NCBI GenBank assembly: GCA_900752625.1
Contig: CAADWC010000183.1
Coordinates: forward strand, 1 to 11,248
Origin: Oscillospiraceae bacterium
GTDB taxonomy: Bacteria > Bacillota > Clostridia > Oscillospirales > Ruminococcaceae
Reading direction: 5' to 3'
DNA: 11,248 nt
The position numbers and the translations under genes are program-made. Positions 5,781-11,248 of this stretch are shown piece by piece (position 1 is the stretch's first letter; each line of letters begins with the position of its first letter). Below the pieces are notes generated by a model. It was not told the origin of the DNA and ran no database searches. It saw only the letters and a program-made list of their open reading frames with translations.

Positions 5781-7242
5781 TTGCAGCAACCTCCTTAAAT
5801 CTCTCGTATGCCTTCTTCCAGGCTTCGCCGTCCTCCGGCTCAAAGGTACTTATTTTCTCCGAATTTCTCACGATCTCTCTCGCCTGTGCAAGATTTTCTA
5901 TCTCTCCCTCAGCCATAAGCTGAATCGCAATGTTGCCCATAGCCGTAGCCTCAACAGGTCCGCTTGAAACCGTACAGCCGCAGGAGCAGGCGGTCAGCTT
6001 GGATAAAAATTTGTCCTTAGTTCCGCCGCCCACCATGTAAATGGTAGAGTAGGCTTTACCTGTGCAGGCTTCCAGCTCCTCCTTTGCACAGCGGTATTTC
6101 AGCGCAAGGCTTTCGTAAATACAGCGCATTACCTCTCCGTCCGTTTCAGGAACAGACTGACCGGTACGTTTGCAGTATTCCCTGATACGCTCAGGGATGT
6201 TTCCGGCAGGCGTAAACTCAGGAGCGTCGGGATCGATAAAGCACTTGAACGACTCGGCTTCCTTAGCCATACTTTCAAGTTCCATAAAGCTGTATTCCTT
6301 GCCCTCTCTTATCCACTGACGGCGGCTTTCCTGAATAAGCCACAGCCCGATAATATTTTTAAGAAAAGAGGTTTTTTCACCGTAACCAAGCTCGTTCGTA
6401 ACATTAAGCCTGTAGGAATCCTCATTTATAACAGGCTTATCAAGCTCGGTGCCCAGCAGGCTCCATGTCCCGCTTGAAAGAAAAACAAAATCCTTTTCCC
6501 TTGCAGGACAAGCCGCAAGAGCGCACTGAGTATCATGACCGCACACTGCGATCACTTTTAACGGCTTGATATCAAGCTCACTGCAAATTTCCTCGGAAAG
6601 CATACCCACGCAGGCTCCGCTTTTTACAATATCGGGCATAAGTGAAGTCTTTATTCCCAATGCACTTAGAACCTCTCCCGACCAGCATTTGCCGTCTGCG
6701 TCAAAAAGCTGAGTAGTGGAAGCTATCGACTGCTCCGCATACTTTTTTCCGCATAGAAAATATTCAAACAGATCCGGCATAAGCAAAAGCTTATCCGCAC
6801 GCTTAATCAGCTCCGGACGGTTCTTCACAAGACTTAAAAGCTGAAACGCAGTATTTATCTCCATGAACTGATTGCCGGTGATACGATAGAATCTGTCCCT
6901 GCCGATAAGCTTAAAGCTTTCTTCAACCATGCCCGTCGTGCGCGAATCGCGGTAATGGACAGGATTTTCAAGCAGTCTGCCGTCCTTATCCAGCAGCCCG
7001 AAATCCACGCCCCAGGTATCGACAGCCACGCTGTCCACATCGTACGGCTTAGCCTTGACAAGGCTCTGCTTTATCTCGTGAAAAAGCCGCAGAACGTCCC
7101 AGTACATGGTACCGTTTAAGATCACAGGATCGTTTGAAAAACGGTGAATTTCCTCCAGTGTAATCCTTTCGCCGTCAAACGTTCCGACAATAGCACGTCC
7201 GCTGGACGCGCCGAAATCTATAGCTAAAACTTTTTTAGACAA
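5773..7242 (-). CDS. fucK: L-fuculokinase, RhaB (rhamnulokinase) family
   Basis: An ATP-dependent FGGY sugar kinase that phosphorylates a 6-deoxy-ketose at O1. The 489 residues carry the ATPase signature DFGASSGR (9-16), DTWGVDFGLLD (75-85), YRDSRT (97-102), MPDLFEYFLCGK (155-166), GHDT with D237 as the probable catalytic base, SSGTWSLLG (256-264) and VGGGTKDKFLSKL (404-416). These resemble E. coli rhamnulokinase RhaB more than E. coli FucK. Placement between fucI and fucU, with fucA downstream, argues that the substrate is L-fuculose; L-rhamnulose is the alternative or a second substrate. The start is TTG at 7242, 8 bases after AGGAG (7251-7255). An ATG at 7250 is out of frame. The Shine-Dalgarno overlaps the stop codon of a small upstream ORF, and the 3' end carries the fucU ribosome binding site, so translation is probably chained. 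Kinase identity is secure; the precise sugar is inferred. Confidence 0.9.
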   Translation of the reverse strand: MSKKVLAIDFGASSGRAIVGTFDGERITLEEIHRFSNDPVILNGTMYWDVLRLFHEIKQSLVKAKPYDVDSVAVDTWGVDFGLLDKDGRLLENPVHYRDSRTTGMVEESFKLIGRDRFYRITGNQFMEINTAFQLLSLVKNRPELIKRADKLLLMPDLFEYFLCGKKYAEQSIASTTQLFDADGKCWSGEVLSALGIKTSLMPDIVKSGACVGMLSEEICSELDIKPLKVIAVCGHDTQCALAACPAREKDFVFLSSGTWSLLGTELDKPVINEDSYRLNVTNELGYGEKTSFLKNIIGLWLIQESRRQWIREGKEYSFMELESMAKEAESFKCFIDPDAPEFTPAGNIPERIREYCKRTGQSVPETDGEVMRCIYESLALKYRCAKEELEACTGKAYSTIYMVGGGTKDKFLSKLTACSCGCTVSSGPVEATAMGNIAIQLMAEGEIENLAQAREIVRNSEKISTFEPEDGEAWKKAYERFKEVAANA

Positions 7243-7253
7243 TGTATCATCTC

Positions 7254-7346
7254 CTAGTCAAGTCTGCTTAAAAGCTCGTTTATCTCCTCGGCAAGCAGAT
7301 ATTCATACTCTATAAACTGTCTTATCTCTTTATCAAGCAGACTCAT
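7254..7346 (-). CDS. small ORF (30 aa) between fucI and the kinase gene
   Basis: A 30-codon ORF filling most of the 122-base gap between fucI and the kinase gene. It starts at ATG 7346 with GGGGAG (7353-7358) 6 bases upstream and ends in TAG (7254-7256), whose bases form part of the kinase Shine-Dalgarno. The peptide starts MSLLDKEIRQFIEYEYLL and ends INELLSRLD. It has seven Leu and eight acidic residues against three basic ones, and reads as one acidic amphipathic helix. There is no membrane segment. It shares the fucI frame, 7 codons past the fucI stop, but FucI is already full length at its own stop, so this is not a lost FucI tail. It could be a real microprotein acting on a neighbour enzyme, or a coupling ORF that delivers ribosomes to the TTG-started kinase. 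I know of no named family for it. Confidence 0.6.
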   Translation of the reverse strand: MSLLDKEIRQFIEYEYLLAEEINELLSRLD

Positions 7347-7364
7347 TGTACACTCCCCAAAACG

Positions 7365-9167
7365 TTATCTGATGTTCTTATACATAGGACCGTAAGCCTT
7401 GCAGGCTCTGAAATCCTGACCCTCCTTATCCATACCGAAAGCGTTCCATGCGGCAGGACGGAATATCTTGTCCTCGTCAACATTGTGCATACATACGGGA
7501 ATCCTCAGCATCGAACAAAGGGTGATAAGATCTGCACCAATATGTCCGTAGCTTATTGCCCCGTGGTTTGCTCCCCAGTTGTTCATTACATCGTATGCAG
7601 TTTTGAATGCTCCCTTGCTGGTAGTTCTCGGAGCGAACCATGTGCAAGGCCATGTATAATCTGTCCTCTTCCATAGCTTGTCAGTTACCTCGTCCGGCAG
7701 ATGAACCGTCCAGCCCTCGCAGATCTGAAGCACAGGTCCCAATCCCTTGACAAGATTAAGCCTTATCATCGTGGCAGGCATTTCAGCCTCTGTCACAAAT
7801 CGTGAGGAATATCCGCCGCCTCTGAAATATCCGCAGTCGGCGTAATTCCACGTCGTCGCTTTCATGATCGCGTCCTGATCAGCCTGGGTGATATCATACC
7901 AGGGTTTCATTACATGGTTTCCGTTTTCGTCCACTGCCTGACCGTTGGCGTCAAGACAAGCCGCTCCCGAATTTATAAGATGAATAAATCCGCCGGCGTC
8001 CTTGGCAACGCCTTCAAGTTCGTATCCGGCAGCTCTCTTTACTGCCTCCGGCGACCAGTATGTACGAACATCCGCAAAGATCTGGGCGCGGTTAGTCAGC
8101 AGCTTCATGAACAGCATTCCCAGACCGTTGAGTACATCGTTCTCAGTTGCAAGTATATACGGCTCCCTTGCTCCGTTCCAGTCAAAGGAAGTGTTGAGCA
8201 TAGCCTCAGGAAAATCGCAGTTGGGATAAAAATCCGTCCATTGACGCTGTCCCTGGAAACCCGCTGCAATAGCGTTATAACCTACCGCTTCTTCCTCGCA
8301 GCCGGCAGGCAGTCTGTCGTTGCCGTTCATAAGGTCTTTTATAATGCACATCATCTTTACTACGAATTCCCAGTCCTTATCCTTCTCCTCTCTGGACTTC
8401 CGTATCTCCTCAGGATTCTTGTCAAAGCCCTCGATACATTTTTCCTTTGTCCACGCCAGGGCCTTCTGATACTCCTCCTCGTCATAAATCCCCTCGGTCA
8501 TTCGTCTGATAATTTCTACCTCGTCTACCGATTCAACTCTCATTCCAAGATATTCCTCTATAAACGACGGATCAATCACAGAGCCGCCGATACCCATGCA
8601 TATAGAGCCGATCTGAAGATAAGATTTTCCTCTCATGGTAGCGCAGGCGACTGCAGCCCGTCCGAAGCGAAGAAGCTTTTCCCTGACGTCCTCCGGTATT
8701 GAAGTATCGTCAGCCTCCTGAACGTCGTGTCCGTAAATACCGAATGCGGGAAGCCCTTTCTGAGCATGTGTGGCAAGCACCGAAGCAAGATAAACCGCTC
8801 CGGGGCGCTCCGTTCCGTTAAAGCCCCATACTCCCTTGATTGTCATCGGATCCATATCCATAGTTTCCGCACCGTAGCACCAACACGGAGTAACGGTAAG
8901 CGTTATATCTACTCCCGCTTTCTTAAATTTATCGGCGCAGGCGGCTGCCTCCGCAACTCTGCCAATAGTGGTGTCGGCTATAATAACCTTTACCGGCTCG
9001 CCGTTTGAATACCTTAAGTTTTCCTCAAACAGTTTTGCCGCCGATTTTGCCATATTCATGGTCTGCTCTTCAAGAGAACCTCTGACGTTAAGATATCCCC
9101 GTCTGCCGTCGATCGTCGGACGGATTCCTATTACAGGATAATCTCCGATAAGTCTGCTTTTTGCCAT
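7365..9167 (-). CDS. fucI: L-fucose isomerase
   Basis: A manganese-dependent cytoplasmic ketol isomerase that converts L-fucose to L-fuculose, the first committed step of the pathway. The 600 residues compare with 591 in E. coli, with matching ends: [21 protein letters not shown] near the start and [20 protein letters not shown] at the end. Predicted metal and catalytic residues are E342 (ATEND), D366 ([12 protein letters not shown]) and H535 (NWGANHG). E342 and D366 have the same 24-residue spacing as E337 and D361 of E. coli. Further family blocks are [15 protein letters not shown] (93-107), [11 protein letters not shown] (447-457) and [12 protein letters not shown] (475-486). The ATG at 9167 follows AGGAGG (9176-9181) with an 8-base spacer. 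It is the first gene of the operon, behind a promoter with a cre box. D-arabinose is a known alternative substrate of this enzyme. Identification is very secure. Confidence 0.97.
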   Translation of the reverse strand: MAKSRLIGDYPVIGIRPTIDGRRGYLNVRGSLEEQTMNMAKSAAKLFEENLRYSNGEPVKVIIADTTIGRVAEAAACADKFKKAGVDITLTVTPCWCYGAETMDMDPMTIKGVWGFNGTERPGAVYLASVLATHAQKGLPAFGIYGHDVQEADDTSIPEDVREKLLRFGRAAVACATMRGKSYLQIGSICMGIGGSVIDPSFIEEYLGMRVESVDEVEIIRRMTEGIYDEEEYQKALAWTKEKCIEGFDKNPEEIRKSREEKDKDWEFVVKMMCIIKDLMNGNDRLPAGCEEEAVGYNAIAAGFQGQRQWTDFYPNCDFPEAMLNTSFDWNGAREPYILATENDVLNGLGMLFMKLLTNRAQIFADVRTYWSPEAVKRAAGYELEGVAKDAGGFIHLINSGAACLDANGQAVDENGNHVMKPWYDITQADQDAIMKATTWNYADCGYFRGGGYSSRFVTEAEMPATMIRLNLVKGLGPVLQICEGWTVHLPDEVTDKLWKRTDYTWPCTWFAPRTTSKGAFKTAYDVMNNWGANHGAISYGHIGADLITLCSMLRIPVCMHNVDEDKIFRPAAWNAFGMDKEGQDFRACKAYGPMYKNIR

Positions 9168-9236
9168 AATAAAAACCTCCTGAATGTTTTTTAGTGACTT
9201 TCCTTAGTTATAATAATGCATACACTCCGCTTTAGG

Positions 9237-9250
9237 CGATAACGTTTACA
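9237..9250 (-). promoter_or_regulatory. cre box (CcpA or LacI-family site) downstream of the fuc promoter
   Basis: On the - strand TGTAAACGTTATCG matches the catabolite responsive element consensus TGWAANCGNTNWCA at every position except the last. It sits at about +5 to +18 of the predicted transcript, where bound CcpA would repress fuc expression when preferred sugars are available. A local LacI-family fucose regulator could use a similar site. Confidence 0.7.
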
Positions 9251-9260
9251 TTTGTATATA

Positions 9261-9289
9261 ATTATATCACATATCCTGTAATTTGTCTT
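9261..9289 (-). promoter_or_regulatory. promoter of the fuc operon
   Basis: On the - strand, -10 TATAAT (9261-9266) has the upstream TGA of an extended -10. At 17 bases lies AAGACA (9284-9289), a 4 of 6 match to the -35 consensus. The weak -35 suggests dependence on an activator or on the extended -10. The predicted start is near 9254, leaving a leader of about 87 bases. Upstream, AAACCGTTT (9322-9330) and ATAATTAT (9345-9352) are small palindromes that might bind a regulator. Confidence 0.65.
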
Positions 9290-9388
9290 GCAATTTTGCT
9301 TGGTGAAAAAGTAAAATTTTCAAACCGTTTTTTGTGCAGATGTTATAATTATCCGTTTGTTTTAAATAAATTTTTGGGACAGAAAACA

Positions 9389-9416
9389 AAAACGGACGTA
9401 TACAGCCGTCCGTTTT
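9389..9416 (-). terminator. intrinsic terminator after the lipoprotein gene
   Basis: A perfect 10-bp stem, AAAACGGACG (9389-9398) and CGTCCGTTTT (9407-9416), with an 8-base loop continues on the - strand into TTTTTGTTTT. A second small stem, CGGGA/TCCCG (9418-9422 and 9428-9432), lies between it and the stop codon. It should insulate the fuc promoter from the lipoprotein transcript. Confidence 0.85.
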
Positions 9417-9457
9417 CCGGGAGATCGTCCCGTTATTATATCATCGATTGTATTTGT

Positions 9458-10315
9458 TCAACCGTTATCCTTGGGATAACGTCCTACTGTAGTGCTCGAC
9501 ATATTTTCCGCCCACAGAACATAGTCAAGCTTGCTTCCGTCCATAAAAACGGTAAAGTAAGTATCCTCCAGCTCGTCGGAGAGATTGCTTTTTATTTCAT
9601 TTACAAAGTCGTCGTTTTCCGTACTGATATAATTAAGATACTTGAATTCATATTCTCCGTCAAGTTTTTCACACGCCTTTTCAGCCGCCTCGTAGACCGC
9701 CTTTGCATTACTGTCCGCTTTATCGGACTCTTCATCGGCGATTATTCCGACAAGATAAGCCTGACTTTTCGTACCCGCATAAGCTATTTTCCACTCGTGC
9801 TCCGGCGTTTCAATAACGATAGCGTAAGCTGAGTCGGACGCTTCCTCGCCCTTATTCTTATAGTTCACGCTTCCCGTCAGCTCAACTGCGGTAAGATATT
9901 CATCCTTAATATTAACACTTTCAAGTATCCCGGAATTATCACGGTCCGCGGTAAAAGAAACATCGGTAAGCATATCCTCCTCATTCTCGTCATAGCCGTG
10001 ATCATGACCCTGATTTTCCATCGTATCCTTGTACTGATCCTGCATATCGGAGGTCATAAGCTTGAGCATCGACTCGTCAAATTCCAGATTTGCATACTTC
10101 ATATACTGACTGACAACATATTCCGCATTTTCTATCGGGTCGTCCGAAACCGAATTACTGCTTATACTGTTATCTGAGTTCAAACCTCCGTTCTCGGTTC
10201 CGCTTTCCGCAGCGGATGAAAGTACAGCGGAATCGTCATTCCCGTTCTTTTCATTACAGCCGGCTGCCGACAAAGCAATAACTGCGGCGGCCATTGTAAC
10301 AGCGATCCTTTTCAT
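9458..10315 (-). CDS. secreted lipoprotein of unknown function
   Basis: A 285-residue surface lipoprotein. The signal peptide MKRIAVTMAAAVIALSAAGC ends in a clear lipobox, with C20 as the lipidated residue after cleavage by signal peptidase II. A Ser/Asn/Asp-rich linker (21-60) spans the wall region. A first globular part (about 62-180) starts ENAEYVVSQYMKY, includes a His/Asp-rich patch HDHGYDENEED (104-114), and ends HEWKIAYAGT; it has the look of small NTF2-like lipoprotein domains. A second part (about 200-285), with DSNAKAVYEAAEKACEKLDG, then YFTVFMDGSKLDYVLWAE and VGRYP, resembles the C-terminal domains of pseudopilin-like proteins common in Ruminococcus. That resemblance is from memory and unverified. 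AAAGGAA lies 6 bases before the ATG. The gene is monocistronic with its own terminator; I could not assign a promoter in the 134 bases upstream. The function is unknown. Confidence 0.85.
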   Translation of the reverse strand: MKRIAVTMAAAVIALSAAGCNEKNGNDDSAVLSSAAESGTENGGLNSDNSISSNSVSDDPIENAEYVVSQYMKYANLEFDESMLKLMTSDMQDQYKDTMENQGHDHGYDENEEDMLTDVSFTADRDNSGILESVNIKDEYLTAVELTGSVNYKNKGEEASDSAYAIVIETPEHEWKIAYAGTKSQAYLVGIIADEESDKADSNAKAVYEAAEKACEKLDGEYEFKYLNYISTENDDFVNEIKSNLSDELEDTYFTVFMDGSKLDYVLWAENMSSTTVGRYPKDNG

Positions 10316-10390
10316 AGCCAGTTCCTTTCGTCAATCATCGTCTTCTTTCCCGTTATTCGGATAATACTTGCATAGATAATGTTTACGGTA

Positions 10391-10404
10391 CTGCATTTAT
10401 GCAG
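10391..10404. promoter_or_regulatory. palindrome upstream of the lipoprotein gene
   Basis: CTGCAT-TT-ATGCAG has perfect 6-base arms around two bases, about 75 bases before the lipoprotein start codon. It could be an operator for that gene. No known motif is recognised and chance occurrence is possible. Confidence 0.25.
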
Positions 10405-10414
10405 CGATAGAAGG

Positions 10415-10433
10415 AATCCGTTCGGTACGGATT
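10415..10433 (-). terminator. possible weak terminator after recX
   Basis: A 7-bp stem, AATCCGT (10415-10421) and ACGGATT (10427-10433), with a 5-base loop starts 17 bases after the recX stop codon. On the - strand it is followed only by CCTTCTATC, a poor U-tract, so termination may be partial. Confidence 0.4.
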
Positions 10434-10449
10434 TTTATGCAGACGCGAT

Positions 10450-11067
10450 TTAATCCTCCTGCTCCTCCAGATACCTGTCAAGCACGGAGTTTATATCCGA
10501 ATACGAATAACCCTGACGAACCAAAGCATTTTTTACTTTTTTTACTCCGTCATCTTCCCTGAGCTTTCTCAGATATTTTTTCTCCACAAGCTGACAGATA
10601 CGTTCTTCGACGGTATCCTCGTATTCTTCCAGAACCTCGTCGATAAGCTCTTTTGACAATCCTTTCTGTCTCATTTCCTGGACTGCGCGGTAATAGCCGA
10701 ACTTTTTTACCTCCATATACTTTCTTGCAAGGCTCTCGGCATACCGTCTGTCGTTTATAAATCCAAGCTCAGCCAGCCTGTCGCACACGTCGTAGCATAT
10801 CTGCTCGTCATAGCTTGCAAGCAGCTTTTTATACAGCTCGCTGTAGGAATAATCCCTATAGTCCAGAAGATACATCGCCCGCTCCCTGGCGCGTCGGAGA
10901 TCGTTGGAATAAACAATCTCCTCCCAGGCGTCACCGGGGATCTCAGCGCCGGCTCTCAGATTATACTTTGATATAATTTCCGAATTAAGAAATGCCGGCT
11001 CCAAGTTTTCAAAATCAATTCGCCAGGTGCTTCCCTTATACTTTTCCACCGAAAGTATTTTCATCAT
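10450..11067 (-). CDS. recX: RecX, regulatory protein of RecA
   Basis: A cytoplasmic protein that binds RecA filaments and limits recombinase and coprotease activity. The 205 residues fit Gram-positive RecX. An N-terminal beta-rich segment (1-50) is followed by the RecX repeats. These include RARERAMYLLDYRDYSYSEL (59-78), the signature LAELGFINDRRYAESLARKY (98-117), FGYYRAVQEMRQKGL (123-137) and the final VKNALVRQGYSYSDINSVL. The chosen start is the first of two tandem ATGs at 11067, with GGGTGA (11075-11080) 7 bases upstream; the second ATG (11064) is also possible. The start lies only 3 bases after the stop of the preceding gene, so the two are cotranscribed and probably coupled. RecX is often next to recA, but the upstream gene end seen here does not look like RecA. 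Confidence 0.93.
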   Translation of the reverse strand: MMKILSVEKYKGSTWRIDFENLEPAFLNSEIISKYNLRAGAEIPGDAWEEIVYSNDLRRARERAMYLLDYRDYSYSELYKKLLASYDEQICYDVCDRLAELGFINDRRYAESLARKYMEVKKFGYYRAVQEMRQKGLSKELIDEVLEEYEDTVEERICQLVEKKYLRKLREDDGVKKVKNALVRQGYSYSDINSVLDRYLEEQED

Positions 11068-11070
11068 CTA

Positions 11071-11248
11071 TCATTCACCCAGCTCGCTTATATCCACCGG
11101 AGCAAATTCTTCAAAATCGTCCTCAGGTGAAACTGTCAGATCAGGCATTTCCGGCTCGTCCTTCTTTGCCGGCTTAGCGGCTGGCGCCGGCCTCTCTTCC
11201 AGCTTTTTCGCCTTCTTTTTTTTTTTTTTAGTCCTAAACATCTTCACC
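11071..11248 (-). CDS. 3' end of a Lys-rich protein upstream of recX (partial)
   Basis: An open frame runs off the right edge of the window and ends in TGA at 11071-11073. The visible product is very basic first (MFRTKKKKKKAKKLEERPAP), then Ala/Pro/Lys-rich, and ends strongly acidic with EDDFEEFAPVDISELGE. The Lys block is encoded by a run of 14 A (11216-11229). If translation began at ATG 11241 the protein would be 56 residues, but the GGTGA in front of it is only two bases away, too close for a good Shine-Dalgarno. A start upstream of the window, making this the cytoplasmic tail of a larger protein, is at least as likely. The short spacing to recX indicates one transcript. The family is not recognised. 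Confidence 0.6.
   Translation of the reverse strand, partial: VKMFRTKKKKKKAKKLEERPAPAAKPAKKDEPEMPDLTVSPEDDFEEFAPVDISELGE

Noticed and set aside
5781..5843. A 21-codon upstream extension of fucU
   Set aside because: The extension is Arg-rich, lies within the kinase C-terminus, and is not part of the FucU family; AAGGAGG points to the start at 5780.
7347..7367. Readthrough of the fucI stop into the in-frame small ORF
   Set aside because: FucI already ends at the conserved family C-terminus and the small ORF has its own ribosome binding site; no readthrough signal is visible.
7914..8702. A 262-codon open frame on the + strand
   Set aside because: It is antisense to fucI, which is secure by family sequence over its full length; the product has no coherent domain.
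9168..9254. A riboswitch in the fucI leader
   Set aside because: The leader is only about 87 bases, has no strong stem and no terminator or sequestering helix.
9296..9832. A 178-codon open frame on the + strand
   Set aside because: It runs through the lipoprotein terminator and antisense to the lipoprotein gene, and its composition is that of a shadow frame.
10453..11067. recA directly upstream of recX
   Set aside because: The visible 3' end (Lys-rich block, then EDDFEEFAPVDISELGE) does not look like a RecA C-terminus I can recognise, so no recA call is made.
1..11248. tRNA, rRNA, CRISPR array, insertion sequence or defence system
   Set aside because: No cloverleaf, regularly spaced repeats, transposase motifs or terminal inverted repeats were seen by reading both strands.

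Overview
The window reads as a stretch of a Bacillota (Clostridia) chromosome, most likely from the Oscillospiraceae/Ruminococcus side. This is an inference from strong AGGAGG-type Shine-Dalgarno sites, occasional TTG starts, a CcpA-type cre box, moderate G+C with AT-rich spacers, and the style of the lipoprotein and EAL genes. Only the first gene (prfB) lies on the + strand; everything after it lies on the - strand.

Layout. 50-1183 (+): prfB, peptide chain release factor 2, in one uninterrupted frame. It converges on a 7-TM protein with a degenerate GGDEF domain and an apparently intact EAL domain (1271-3193, -), and a bidirectional terminator hairpin lies between them. A 322-base spacer (3194-3515) holds that gene's promoter and leader hairpin and, at its far end, the terminator of the next operon.

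3516-9167 (-) is an L-fucose catabolic cluster. In transcription order it holds fucI (isomerase), an unlisted 30-codon small ORF, a RhaB-family kinase probably acting as L-fuculokinase, fucU (mutarotase), a 106-aa orphan protein, a frameshifted GNAT acetyltransferase, and fucA (class II aldolase). A sigma-A type promoter with a cre box just downstream lies in front of fucI, and a strong terminator follows fucA. FucU interconverts L-fucose anomers, FucI makes L-fuculose, the kinase makes L-fuculose-1-phosphate, and FucA cleaves it to DHAP and L-lactaldehyde. No transporter, dedicated regulator or lactaldehyde reductase is in the window. The orphan protein and broken acetyltransferase look like unrelated cargo between fucU and fucA.

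9458-10315 (-): a secreted lipoprotein of unknown function with its own terminator. 10450-11067 (-): recX, preceded and probably translationally coupled by the 3' end of a Lys-rich protein containing a run of 14 A (11071-11248, cut by the window edge).

I see no tRNA, rRNA, CRISPR, insertion sequence or obvious novel defence system. The most interesting items are the small ORF inside the fuc operon, the EAL leader architecture, the lipoprotein's pseudopilin-like tail, the A14 tract and the RF2 gene without a frameshift site.
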